The notes beneath the pieces were generated by a model that was given only the letters and a program-made list of their open reading frames with translations, ran no database searches and had not been told where the DNA came from. Below, one piece after another: positions 53,088 to 61,277 of a stretch of DNA of 64,000 bases (position 1 is its first letter; each line of letters starts with the position of its first letter). The stretch covers positions 62,001 to 126,000 of the forward strand of contig FONU01000008.1 of NCBI GenBank assembly GCA_900112995.1. The letters are read 5' to 3'. This DNA comes from [Lactobacillus] rogosae (GTDB taxonomy: Bacteria > Bacillota > Clostridia > Lachnospirales > Lachnospiraceae). A program made the position numbers and the translations under genes.

Positions 53088-54788
53088 TTATTCAACAGAT
53101 ACTATATAATAGTATACTGGCTGGCCACCATACTGAAGTTCCACATCAACACCGTCAAACTTCTCTTCTATCTGTGATACAAGTTCGTTGGCATCATCTT
53201 CCTTAATATCCTGTCCATAGTATACGCTTATAAGTTCTGAGTCATCATTCACAAATGTATCAAGCATATCTATAAGTGTTGTATTCATATCTGTTCCAAC
53301 AGCCGCAAGTCCCTTGTCACCAAGTCCAAGGTAATTATTCTTCTTAATCTCTTTGCCGTCAATTGAAGTATCTCTTACAGCATATGTTAATTCACCTGAC
53401 TGTACAGTTGAAAGTGAATCAAGCATAGCCATCTCGTTCTCTTCTGCACTTCTTGTCATCTCAAAGTTAATCATAGCTGTAATTCCCTGAGGAATTGTCT
53501 TTGTTGGAATAACAACAATCTTCTTATCCTCAATAATTGAAGCAGCCTGATTAGAAGCAAGAATAATATTGCCATTGTTAGGAAGAACAAATATAGTATC
53601 TGCATTAATCTTCTCTGCGGCATTAAGAATATCCTCTGTTGATGGGTTCATTGTCTGTCCACCCTGTATTACTTCATCAACACCAAGACCCTTGAATATC
53701 TCTGCTATACCTTCACCAGCAGCTATTGTAACAAAACCGAAATCTTTCTTAGGTTCCTGTTCCTTCTTCTCCTGCTCGTGCTTCTTCATAGCATCTGCGG
53801 CAATAGCTGACTGCATCTCTGACTGCGCCACAACCTTCTGGTTATGTTCTTCTCTCATATTGTCAACCTTCATCTTAGTCAGCTGACCGTATTCAAGCCC
53901 CTTTTCAAATGCCTGACCAGGATGGTTAGTATGAACATGAACCTTAACGATATCATCAAGATTAACGCACACAATTGAATCACCAATTGATGAAAGAAAT
54001 GCCTTAAAGTCCGCCTCTGTCTTTTCATCAAATGACTTTTCAAGCATAATTATAAATTCTGTACAGTAACCAAACTTAATATCTACATCTTCAATGGCAG
54101 CACCTTTTCCAGGCATACTAGAACCAGATTTAAACTCAGCATTAGGTTCTGTAATTGTGAAATCTGTAACCTTTCCAGTAAGGGCATCTAACATTCCCCT
54201 AAGAACAACTACAAGTCCCTGTCCACCTGAATCTACTACTCCAGCTTCCTTTAATACTGGTAACATCTCTGGTGTCTTAGCAAGCACTTCCTCTGCATAA
54301 TCAATAATCACTGATAATGCTTCTTCTAAATCTGTCACATTCCCTGCAACCTCTGCCGCTTTATCAGATACACCCTTTGCAACTGTAAGGATTGTTCCTT
54401 CCTTCGGCTTCATAACAGCCTTATAAGCTGTCTCTGTCGCTCTCTGTGTTGCAACTGCAAGTGTCTCAACAGTTATCTCACTAACGTGTGACATTTCCTT
54501 AGTAAAACCTCTAAGAAGCTGAGAAAGAATAACTCCTGAATTACCTCTTGCTCCTCTTAATGAACCTGTAGAAATAGCTTTAGAAAGACTCTCCATTGTT
54601 GGATTGGCAATTGCACTTACCTCTTTCGCCGCTGACATAATTGTAAGAGTCATATTAGTTCCTGTATCACCATCTGGTACTGGAAATACGTTAAGGTCAT
54701 TAATCCATTCTTTCTTTGATTCAAGATTCTTAGCTCCTGCAAGAAACATCTTCTGCACAAGTGCTGCATCTATTGTAGTAGTAGCCAC
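53088..54788 (-). CDS. DAK2-domain protein, FakA/YloV type
   Basis: Kinase-like protein of the fatty-acid kinase FakA group, which phosphorylates fatty acids held by DegV-type FakB proteins. The N-terminal DAK2/DhaL domain has 'NVFPVPDGDTGTNMTLTI', 'GARGNSGVILSQLLRG' and 'DSGGQGLVVVLRG'; the C-terminal half is the DegV-like regulatory domain. A Lys/Glu-rich linker lies around residues 330-350. It is 566 residues, start GTG at 54788 after GGAGGAAATAAA. No FakB gene is nearby. It follows the Asp23 gene, as yloV follows yloU. Confidence 0.92.
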   Translation of the reverse strand: MATTTIDAALVQKMFLAGAKNLESKKEWINDLNVFPVPDGDTGTNMTLTIMSAAKEVSAIANPTMESLSKAISTGSLRGARGNSGVILSQLLRGFTKEMSHVSEITVETLAVATQRATETAYKAVMKPKEGTILTVAKGVSDKAAEVAGNVTDLEEALSVIIDYAEEVLAKTPEMLPVLKEAGVVDSGGQGLVVVLRGMLDALTGKVTDFTITEPNAEFKSGSSMPGKGAAIEDVDIKFGYCTEFIIMLEKSFDEKTEADFKAFLSSIGDSIVCVNLDDIVKVHVHTNHPGQAFEKGLEYGQLTKMKVDNMREEHNQKVVAQSEMQSAIAADAMKKHEQEKKEQEPKKDFGFVTIAAGEGIAEIFKGLGVDEVIQGGQTMNPSTEDILNAAEKINADTIFVLPNNGNIILASNQAASIIEDKKIVVIPTKTIPQGITAMINFEMTRSAEENEMAMLDSLSTVQSGELTYAVRDTSIDGKEIKKNNYLGLGDKGLAAVGTDMNTTLIDMLDTFVNDDSELISVYYGQDIKEDDANELVSQIEEKFDGVDVELQYGGQPVYYYIVSVE

Positions 54789-54844
54789 TTTATTTCCTCC
54801 ATTCTGCCATAAACAAGGCCCGTCAATCTACTTTATAAAAACAA

Positions 54845-55204
54845 TTAATCTATAACACGAACGCCTTCAACATATATGTTAATCTTTTTAATTTCAAGGC
54901 CTGTGAATTCAGATACCTTGTACTTTACATTCTCAATAAGGTTGTCAGCAACTGTTGAAATGCTTACACCATAAGAAACTATAACGTGAAAATCAACTTC
55001 TATTCTATTGTCACTGTCTATCTCAACCTTAATACCTCTTGTAAGACTATCACCTTTTAACAGCTTAACAAGACCATCTTTCATACTTACTGCCGCCATT
55101 CCGACAATTCCGAAACACTCAACTGCTGTTGAACCAGCATACTGAGCAACAACATCACTTGAGATGGATACTTTTCCTAATTTGTTGTTTAATGTTCCAT
55201 TCAT
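54845..55204 (-). CDS. Asp23/Gls24 family protein (YloU type)
   Basis: A 119-residue Asp23 domain protein, 'KLGKVSISSDVVAQYAGSTAVECFGIVGMA' and 'VIVSYGVSISTVADNLIENVKYKVSEFTGLEIKKINIYVEGVRV'. Family members are membrane-associated or envelope-stress proteins, and YloU is a constant partner of the DAK2 protein. I chose the ATG at 55204, preceded by GGAGGCTAG, over one at 55249. It has its own promoter region and a leader with possible pseudoknot (55205-55314). Confidence 0.92.
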   Translation of the reverse strand: MNGTLNNKLGKVSISSDVVAQYAGSTAVECFGIVGMAAVSMKDGLVKLLKGDSLTRGIKVEIDSDNRIEVDFHVIVSYGVSISTVADNLIENVKYKVSEFTGLEIKKINIYVEGVRVID

Positions 55205-55314
55205 ATCTAGCCTCCATACTGCGACTTGTATTTTAAGGAATCTATGCAAAGCCTCTTATGAAGCATATTTGCAAGAAGTTTTGCGCAGTCAAACTTTCCC
55301 CACATATAAAGTAT
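55205..55314 (-). promoter_or_regulatory. Possible pseudoknotted leader RNA of the Asp23-DAK2 operon
   Basis: Hairpin 1 has arms AAGTTT (minus strand, 55291-55296) and AAACTT (55276-55281). Its loop holds ACTGCG (55284-55289), which can pair with CGCAGT (55218-55223) 2 bp before the GGAGG ribosome-binding site. Between them is hairpin 2, TGCAAA/TTTGCA (55268-55273 with 55245-55250). The arrangement could expose or hide the ribosome-binding site. Confidence 0.4.
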
Positions 55315-55320
55315 ATTTTC

Positions 55321-55349
55321 ATTATACTATCAAAGCTAAAATAAATAAA
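55321..55349 (-). promoter_or_regulatory. Possible promoter of the Asp23-DAK2 operon
   Basis: A perfect TATAAT (minus strand, 55321-55326) with a poor TTTATT -35 17 bp upstream, directly after the rpmB terminator. Confidence 0.4.
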
Positions 55350-55388
55350 GTGAATTACGCAATTTTATTAAATTGTGCAATTCACTTT
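55335..55388 (-). terminator. Rho-independent terminator after rpmB
   Basis: A long stem of about 19 bp with two mismatches (55347-55365 with 55370-55388) is followed on the minus strand by ATTTATTTT. Confidence 0.85.
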
Positions 55389-55423
55389 AATGTACTGATA
55401 TAAATTTTCGAAAATTAATAGCA

Positions 55424-55609
55424 TTAGGCACGCTCAACTTTACCTGAACGTAAGCAAGAAGTACATACATACATCTTCTTTGTTGCTCCATTAACCTTAA
55501 CTCTAACAGACTTAACGTTAGAATTCCAAATCTTATTAGATCTTCTATGAGAATGACTCACTGCATTACCAAAGTGAGCACCTTTTTCGCAAACTGCACA
55601 TTTAGCCAT
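55424..55609 (-). CDS. rpmB: 50S ribosomal protein L28
   Basis: A 61-residue L28 of the zinc-binding type, with Cys pairs 'CAVC' near the start and 'CTSC' near the end, and 'VSHSHRRSNKIWNSNVKSVRV'. The ATG follows an excellent AGGAGGTG. It has a strong promoter (55662-55690) and a terminator (55335-55388). Placement before yloU-yloV is conserved in Firmicutes. Confidence 0.97.
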   Translation of the reverse strand: MAKCAVCEKGAHFGNAVSHSHRRSNKIWNSNVKSVRVKVNGATKKMYVCTSCLRSGKVERA

Positions 55610-55634
55610 ATCAATTACACCTCCTTACCGGTAT

Positions 55635-55650
55635 TGGGTAAATTTACCCA
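55635..55650 (-). promoter_or_regulatory. 16-bp perfect palindrome in the rpmB leader
   Basis: TGGGTAAATTTACCCA lies about 12-27 nt after the -10 box region and before the ribosome-binding site. It could be an operator, or form a small hairpin in the mRNA. Confidence 0.45.
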
Positions 55651-55661
55651 CAACAGAAATT

Positions 55662-55690
55662 ATTGTATCAGAACATATTACATTTTGCAA
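55662..55690 (-). promoter_or_regulatory. Predicted strong sigma-A promoter of rpmB
   Basis: Minus strand shows TTGCAA, a 17-bp spacer and TACAAT preceded by TGA (extended -10). Confidence 0.75.
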
Positions 55691-55716
55691 CACCTTTTTA
55701 CTAAAAATATTACATT

Positions 55717-55857
55717 TTAATGACAAAACATATTATAACCTATAATAATAAGAGCAATTATTATAACTATATGCCAGAACATACTACCTGTAAAGATTAA
55801 CCCTATAATCATTCCAACCGCAATCCAGAACATAATAAAGCCCAACATTCTGCACAT
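55717..55857 (-). CDS. Very small membrane protein (46 residues)
   Basis: Reading from the ATG at 55857 gives MCRMLGFIMFWIAVGMIIGL followed by IFTGSMFWHIVIIIALIIIG and a short YNMFCH tail: two hydrophobic helices with a short turn. An AAGAGGA ribosome-binding site lies 5 bp upstream. It is between ytfJ and rpmB. Small proteins of this shape are common in Clostridia; function unknown. Confidence 0.65.
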   Translation of the reverse strand: MCRMLGFIMFWIAVGMIIGLIFTGSMFWHIVIIIALIIIGYNMFCH

Positions 55858-55975
55858 AACAATCCTCTTCTTATGTACACTGCCCTTATCTTTATGATGT
55901 TATCAATACATATGGCGCAGATATACATATTATCCATTTTGTAAATGTATATGCTGTATACTCATTTTTTATAAT

Positions 55976-56377
55976 CTATTCTTCATCTGTAACATCACTG
56001 ATAGCTTCATCAATATCATCATCCATCTTTACATCACCAAACTTGCCAGTTATTCTGTCAACCACATCTGGAACCATATCCAAAATCTTAGTTACAGTAT
56101 CCTGATTTTTGATATTAACAAGCTTAGTTGCACCATTCTGGATAACAAGAACAGCACTTGGAGACATCTTGCCTCCCATACCACCGCCGGCGTTATTCTT
56201 CTTATCACCAGCAAATGCACCGGCCCCAACACCAAACGATACATCAACTAATGGAAGTATAATTGTATCATTAACGTGTACCGCTTCCCCAACAACTGTC
56301 TTAGCTGATAAAAAGGAATCCATACCCTTAAAAAGCGATGCAACAGTTTCATTAAAATCATTCTTATTCTCTGCCAT
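55976..56377 (-). CDS. ytfJ: Sporulation protein YtfJ (GerW family)
   Basis: Germination-related protein of the spore, 133 residues. It has the family pattern 'TVVGEAVHVNDTIILPLVDVSFGVGAGAF', a Gly-rich 'GGGMGGKMSPSAVLVIQNG' and an acidic C-terminus. The ATG follows GGAGGATTAAT. It is 15 bp after ytfI, the conserved pair; YtfJ is needed for germination with some nutrients in Bacillus. Confidence 0.93.
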   Translation of the reverse strand: MAENKNDFNETVASLFKGMDSFLSAKTVVGEAVHVNDTIILPLVDVSFGVGAGAFAGDKKNNAGGGMGGKMSPSAVLVIQNGATKLVNIKNQDTVTKILDMVPDVVDRITGKFGDVKMDDDIDEAISDVTDEE

Positions 56378-56392
56378 ATTAATCCTCCATTA

Positions 56393-57502
56393 CTAACCCT
56401 TATTAAACACAAGCTTTCTAAACCTGTTGTTTTTATATATTCTTAAAGCTATCAAAAGCAGGCGGTATATTCTTACCCTGCCTTTCATATATATATCCCC
56501 TTCCAGCACTTTCTGTTCAAATTCAGGGGTTATATTAAACTGAACACCTGTAATTCCATATATAACCGCAATCACTCCTAATATCCTGCCTGTCATATAT
56601 GGTTCTTCACAACCATAGCGCACATTAACATCATACTTAACCGGTGTTATTTCTCTTATAAGTTCTTTAAGTTCCTTCTTAATAAGCCTTACAAGTTCTT
56701 TATTCTCTTCATCATTAATAATTACTTTTAAATCATTAATCTTCTGCCAAGCACTTCTCTTCTTATCCACAATGGCTTTTAAAAGCTTTTTAAACTTGCT
56801 CTTTATGCTTATAAGCTTATCTTTCACACTATTAAGTGCTGCTTTCAGCCTGCCAATGAGGTCTTTTTTCTTATGAGGCTGGCTGACTGACTGCCTATTA
56901 TGTTTATCATCCTCATTATGCTGGTAATTACTTCTGCTTTCTATATGTTGCTTTATGTCAGCTTTTTTATGAATTTCTTCCAGCCTTTCTTTAGAAGAAC
57001 TCCTTGAGGCTTTTTCATCTGTCTTTTCTAAAGCTTCATCTGCCACCATCTTTTTATCAGCAACGGCTTTTTCAGCTTCTAATGCTTCAACCTGCACAGC
57101 AGTATCCTGACTATTGCCAGTACCACTTGTTTCATTCTGTCTACCAGCAGCGTATTGTCCGGCAGTTTCCTGACTGCTGTCCGCCACATACATATCATCA
57201 ATGCACTTATCGCCTTCTTTATTCTTTTGCTTCTTCTCCTTATCCGAATTATTATCGAATATTTTAAAGAACATAGCATATGCCTTAACCGATAAGTCAT
57301 TAGCATATGATGCTTTTAGCCTAAGAACATTAAGAAGCCAGCTTATCTTAATATTTGCCGTAAGCCTGCTATGATAATCAGCACTAATATTATATCTTAC
57401 CGGCACGAATAAAACCATAAGCACCAACAGAATTAATATTCCAAGCAATGATAGAAGCACTATTCCTGCTATTTTAAGAATTAATAATATAATATGAACC
57501 AT
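56393..57502 (-). CDS. ytfI: DUF2953 membrane protein (YtfI type)
   Basis: A protein of about 369 residues with an N-terminal hydrophobic segment (about 5-30) and 'VPVRYNISADYHSRLTANIKISWLLNVLRLKASY', typical of DUF2953. The centre (about 95-225) is a charged low-complexity stretch rich in Lys, Glu, Ser and Gln, which lengthens it well beyond the Bacillus YtfI of about 230 residues. The C-terminus 'YDVNVRYGCEEPYMTGRILGVIAVIYG' is family-like. ATG at 57502 is preferred because GGGGGC precedes it. It is coupled with ytfJ. Confidence 0.85.
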   Translation of the reverse strand: MVHIILLILKIAGIVLLSLLGILILLVLMVLFVPVRYNISADYHSRLTANIKISWLLNVLRLKASYANDLSVKAYAMFFKIFDNNSDKEKKQKNKEGDKCIDDMYVADSSQETAGQYAAGRQNETSGTGNSQDTAVQVEALEAEKAVADKKMVADEALEKTDEKASRSSSKERLEEIHKKADIKQHIESRSNYQHNEDDKHNRQSVSQPHKKKDLIGRLKAALNSVKDKLISIKSKFKKLLKAIVDKKRSAWQKINDLKVIINDEENKELVRLIKKELKELIREITPVKYDVNVRYGCEEPYMTGRILGVIAVIYGITGVQFNITPEFEQKVLEGDIYMKGRVRIYRLLLIALRIYKNNRFRKLVFNKG

Positions 57503-57516
57503 TAATGCCCCCATTA

Positions 57517-57846
57517 TTATTTATTGCCAAATCCAAGATATTCTCTTATATCAAATCCACCTGTAGCATTATACACTTCATCAATTATATCTCTCACAAG
57601 ATTAAGTGCCTCATCGCGTCCTTTAGCAAGTCCAACTACATATATTTCTTCGTTTACATTTTTATTCTTAAAATGTGGTTGTAAAAGCATATTAGCCGAA
57701 TATATATCCAGAATATTGCAAGTGTTAGAAGCAAGTGTTATCAAAAATGTATCTGCACAAAATCTGTTCTTTCTTATATGTCCAAATACTTTATATTTAT
57801 CTTTCTTTGCATTCTCACCAATATACAGCTTTCTATACCACTTCAC
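57517..57846 (-). CDS. Conserved hypothetical protein upstream of ytfI
   Basis: I do not recognise this 109-residue protein. It is soluble with 'FGHIRKNRFCADTFLITLASNTCNILDIYSA' and a helical C-terminus 'GRDEALNLVRDIIDEVYNATGGFDIREYLGF'. I chose the GTG at 57846, preceded by CGAGGAATATT, over a TTG at 57873 lacking a site. It lies between a 466-residue unknown and ytfI, with gaps of 14 and 44 bp, so all may be one transcript. Confidence 0.65.
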   Translation of the reverse strand: MKWYRKLYIGENAKKDKYKVFGHIRKNRFCADTFLITLASNTCNILDIYSANMLLQPHFKNKNVNEEIYVVGLAKGRDEALNLVRDIIDEVYNATGGFDIREYLGFGNK

Positions 57847-57890
57847 AATATTCCTCGTTTCCAAGCAGTACAAGACCGCTTAATATACAT

Positions 57891-59291
57891 TTATTGTCCG
57901 GCAATAATCATTCTTACTACTTCAACAACAGCCTTCTTCTCAGCTTCATCACTGCACTGTATTAATGAACTGTTGATATAATCCTGAATTTCTTCCGTAT
58001 TATTAAAGAACACTGGAAGCATTGATAATACAGCCGCCATAACTGCTCTTTTAACACTTTGCTGACAGTCTGTAAATAACCTATCAAGCTCTGTAATAAG
58101 CTTTTCTGCCGCCATATCAGCATATGAATCATCAGGAATTTCATCAAAATATTCTTTAGGCGATATATCAACAAAGTCACTTCCTGACTGAAGCTTGCCG
58201 ATTGCTTCAAGCGAGCTGTACATATCTGACAGTGCAAGTTCATCTAATGTATCATTAAGGTTGGCAGCAGCATACTGTGTTGCAAAATCAGCCGCCATTA
58301 CAGTTTCTAATATACGCTCCTGTTTGCCCTCAAAAGCTGTAAAGAGTTCTGCTATCTCATCAAGCTCCTGCTCATCTTCAAACAGGCTCTTAGACTTAAG
58401 AATAATATCTTTAGCAACATTTACCTCTGTATTATCCCCTATTGTATTATTATCAGATAATATAATTGTATACAAATCATTAATTATCTGGGCAAGAAGC
58501 ACATATATATCAGCTGCATTGTTCATCTTCTCTGTAGCTATATCAAGTGCACCCCTTAAACGTGTGTACTCACTGCTGTCAAGATTTTTATAATCTGCAT
58601 TCTTTAACGTTACATAGAAATCATTCATATCCTTAAAGAACATTGAGTCTTTATCAGCATCTTTTAACATCGCACTTGTACTTAACGAATAATAGAAATC
58701 ATCAATTGTCTGTTTCTGTGCTCCGTGATACAGCGTAAATGCATCTTTAATATGATCATAAAATCTTGCTTTTGACATTCTTATCGGAAGCTGGCCAACC
58801 ATTTCAGATATTCTTCCATTGATAGATACATTATCTTTATCAGATAAAATGTAGTGCATTATATCATTAGTCATATATGTATTATAGTATTCCTCATCAA
58901 GTTCATCATCCTTGAAGCGGTATTCTACTCTGTTTAACACATATTCATATATCTTAAACTTGTCAACATAATCAGTTATGCTTTCCATAATAGCTATAAG
59001 ACGGTTTCTTAGCGAACTAATCTTGTCTGTAAGCACATCTTCACTGGCAACAGCTGAATCTATGGAAGAAATCTCTATTATCTCATTGACACCCTGGAAC
59101 ATTTCAAGAAACAGCTCATCATCTATCTCATTATCCTTAATCATATTAAGAATTGTATAATAATTCATAGACATCTTAATATAAGCAAGACCATTATATA
59201 ATGATGACAATCCCTTTCCATATTTAACAAGATTATCTGATAAATTCTTACCCTTTGTTATCTCACTGGCAATATATCCTAAATTCTTCAT
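57891..59291 (-). CDS. Large all-helical hypothetical protein
   Basis: I do not recognise this 466-residue protein. It has no signal peptide and no clear membrane segment. It is almost entirely helical and acidic, with amphipathic repeats and few Cys or Trp. The start follows GGAAATAGGT. It follows the diaminopimelate decarboxylase gene by 34 bp and precedes a 109-residue unknown. No function is assigned. Confidence 0.7.
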   Translation of the reverse strand: MKNLGYIASEITKGKNLSDNLVKYGKGLSSLYNGLAYIKMSMNYYTILNMIKDNEIDDELFLEMFQGVNEIIEISSIDSAVASEDVLTDKISSLRNRLIAIMESITDYVDKFKIYEYVLNRVEYRFKDDELDEEYYNTYMTNDIMHYILSDKDNVSINGRISEMVGQLPIRMSKARFYDHIKDAFTLYHGAQKQTIDDFYYSLSTSAMLKDADKDSMFFKDMNDFYVTLKNADYKNLDSSEYTRLRGALDIATEKMNNAADIYVLLAQIINDLYTIILSDNNTIGDNTEVNVAKDIILKSKSLFEDEQELDEIAELFTAFEGKQERILETVMAADFATQYAAANLNDTLDELALSDMYSSLEAIGKLQSGSDFVDISPKEYFDEIPDDSYADMAAEKLITELDRLFTDCQQSVKRAVMAAVLSMLPVFFNNTEEIQDYINSSLIQCSDEAEKKAVVEVVRMIIAGQ

Positions 59292-59325
59292 ATACCTATT
59301 TCCAATCGTTAATTTTAATCAATGA

Positions 59326-60606
59326 TTAATTTAAATTAAGCTTATCAAGCTTATCGCAGAAATCAAATGTTGCGAAATAATCTTTTGGTGTCTCTGCTCT
59401 TCTTATCATCTGTACACTTCCATCTTCCTTAAGCAGAAGCTCTGCTGATCTTAACTTACCATTATACTGGTACCCCATAGAATAACCATGTGCTCCAGTA
59501 TCGTGAATAATGAGATAATCTCCCATATCAATCTTTGGCAGCATTCTGTCAATTGCAAATTTATCACTATTCTCACAAAGTGAACCTGTTACATCATACT
59601 TGTGGTCGCAAGGCTCATTTTCCTTACCTGCTACTGTAATATGATGATAAGCACCATAGATAGCTGGCCTCATAAGATTTACTGCACATGCATCAACACC
59701 AATATACTCCTTATAAATGTGCTTCTCGTGGATAGCCTTTGTTACAACACAGCCATAAGGTGCAAGCATAAATCTTCCAAGCTCTGTATATATTGCAACA
59801 TCCCCCATACCAGCTGCTGTAAGAATTTCATCATATACCTTATGAACGCCAGCACCGATAACAGCAATATCATTAGGTGTCTGGTCTGGCTTGTATGCAA
59901 CACCAACTCCACCAGAAAGGTTAATAAACTTAATATCAGCTCCTGTCTTATCACGAAGTTCTACAGCAAGCTCAAATAAAATCTTGGCAAGTGTTGGATA
60001 GTATTCATTAGAAACTGTGTTACTTGCAAGGAATGAATGTATACCAAAATGCTTAACACCCTTGCTCTTTAATATCTTAAAGGCTTCAATAATCTGATCG
60101 TGTGTCATACCATACTTGGCATCACCCGGATTGTCCATAATTGATGTTCCAAGCTGGAAATATCCGCCAGGGTTATATCTACAACTCATAGTTTCCGGGA
60201 ACTTTCCATCAAGTATTTTATCTAAGAATTCAATGTGTGTAATATCATCAAGATTAATTGTTGCACCAATCTCATTGGCATAAGCATATTCTTCTGCTGG
60301 TGTATCATTAGATGAGAACATAATCTCACCCGGCTTATAATCAAGTGCATACGCCATCATAAGCTCTGTCTCAGATGCACAATCAACTCCACAGCCGTAC
60401 TCCTTTAATATATTTAATATGTATGGATTAGGGGTAGCTTTTACCGCGAAATACTCTCTATAACCTTTATTCCATGCAAATGCTTCTTTTAATCTCTTTG
60501 CATTATCTCTTATTCCCTTCTCATCATAAAGATGATAAGGTGTAGGATATGTCTTATCAATCTCCTTAAGTTGCTCTAATGTTACAAATGTCTTCTTTTC
60601 GCTCAT
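59326..60606 (-). CDS. lysA: Diaminopimelate decarboxylase
   Basis: PLP enzyme forming L-lysine from meso-diaminopimelate. The PLP lysine is in 'YREYFAVKATPNPYIL' near residue 55, followed by 'GVDCASETELMMA', 'FINLSGGVGVAYKP', 'TELGRFMLAPYGCVVTKA' and the C-terminal 'VTGSLCENSDKFAIDRMLPKIDMGDYLIIHDTGAHGYSMGYQYNGKLRS' region, part of which is quoted in pieces: 'CENSDKFAI', 'DTGAHGYSMGYQYNG'. It is 426 residues. A related polyamine decarboxylase is possible but less likely. The ATG follows GGAGAGTAAG, with promoter at 60698-60726. No lysine riboswitch fits in the short leader. Confidence 0.88.
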   Translation of the reverse strand: MSEKKTFVTLEQLKEIDKTYPTPYHLYDEKGIRDNAKRLKEAFAWNKGYREYFAVKATPNPYILNILKEYGCGVDCASETELMMAYALDYKPGEIMFSSNDTPAEEYAYANEIGATINLDDITHIEFLDKILDGKFPETMSCRYNPGGYFQLGTSIMDNPGDAKYGMTHDQIIEAFKILKSKGVKHFGIHSFLASNTVSNEYYPTLAKILFELAVELRDKTGADIKFINLSGGVGVAYKPDQTPNDIAVIGAGVHKVYDEILTAAGMGDVAIYTELGRFMLAPYGCVVTKAIHEKHIYKEYIGVDACAVNLMRPAIYGAYHHITVAGKENEPCDHKYDVTGSLCENSDKFAIDRMLPKIDMGDYLIIHDTGAHGYSMGYQYNGKLRSAELLLKEDGSVQMIRRAETPKDYFATFDFCDKLDKLNLN

Positions 60607-60697
60607 CTTACTCTCCGTTCCACATTCCTGTTACGTATTAAAGTCTGTACTTTTAACAGATTTCATTGAATGTAATTTATATATTTTTCCACGTTGA

Positions 60698-60726
60698 ATT
60701 GTATATTAGTTATGACAATTCGTCAA
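60698..60726 (-). promoter_or_regulatory. Predicted sigma-A promoter of lysA
   Basis: Minus strand shows TTGACG, a 17-bp spacer and TACAAT. It predicts a leader of about 85 nt that contains only a small TCTGT/ACAGA hairpin. Confidence 0.7.
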
Positions 60727-60760
60727 GTACGGTTATTCTAACTTATCATTGTCCTGATTT

Positions 60761-60837
60761 AATACAAAATGGCAGGAAGCTGTAATCTGCTGGCTGTGCA
60801 CCTCTCCCTCACACGCCATATATACCGCTCCTGCCAT
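60761..60837 (-). terminator. Large terminator-like hairpin in the 60607-60860 gap
   Basis: Outer arms ATGGCAGGA/TCCTGCCAT (60769-60777 with 60829-60837) are exact. Inside is a nested hairpin, GGC-TGTG / CACA-GCC with one bulge. TTTTGTATT follows on the minus strand. It is about 55% G+C within an A+T-rich gap, and follows the leucine-rich repeat gene. The rest of the gap holds only the lysA promoter and leader. Confidence 0.65.
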
Positions 60838-60860
60838 ATTATTAATATTAAAACCACAAA

Positions 60861-61184
60861 TTAATATGTAAGATTAGCACATCCCTTAAATGATGTAGGG
60901 TCAATCTTTACATCTTTGCCATACTGTGCACTCTTAAGATTAAAGCAGTTAAGAAATGCTTCACTTTCAATTCTTTCAAGTGTCGATGGAAATTCTACTT
61001 TCTCCAGCCTCTGGCAGTTCTCAAAAGCATTGTTGCTTATAACCTTAACACCTTCCGGAAGCACAACCTCCACAATGTCATCTCTATTAGCAAATAATTC
61101 TTCTGGAAGACAAGTAAAGTCACTCATATCTATCTCTTTATATGTTCTGTTGTATAATGTAACCTTAATTCTTTTATTGTTCAT
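60861..61184 (-). CDS. Small BspA-type leucine-rich repeat protein
   Basis: A 107-residue protein containing about two LRR_5 (BspA-type) repeats: 'VVLPEGVKVISNNAFENCQRLEKVEFPSTLERIESEAFLNCFNLKSA', seen as 'LPEGVKVISNNAFENCQ' and 'FPSTLERIESEAFLNCF'. It lacks a signal peptide, so unlike surface BspA proteins it is likely cytosolic or a small recognition module. The ATG follows GAGGGAAAG. It is 93 bp after the transglycosylase gene. Confidence 0.8.
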   Translation of the reverse strand: MNNKRIKVTLYNRTYKEIDMSDFTCLPEELFANRDDIVEVVLPEGVKVISNNAFENCQRLEKVEFPSTLERIESEAFLNCFNLKSAQYGKDVKIDPTSFKGCANLTY

Positions 61185-61277
61185 AATCTTTCCCTCACAT
61201 TCTACATTGCTATCAATTGCAAAGCGGCAATGTTCGCTGTCTATTTAAACCAGCAGTGTTAATGCCGGTTATAATCT

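Noticed and set aside
60607-60697. Lysine riboswitch upstream of lysA
   Set aside because: The promoter at 60698-60726 leaves a leader of only about 85 nt, too short for the lysine riboswitch, and no conserved core motifs are visible.
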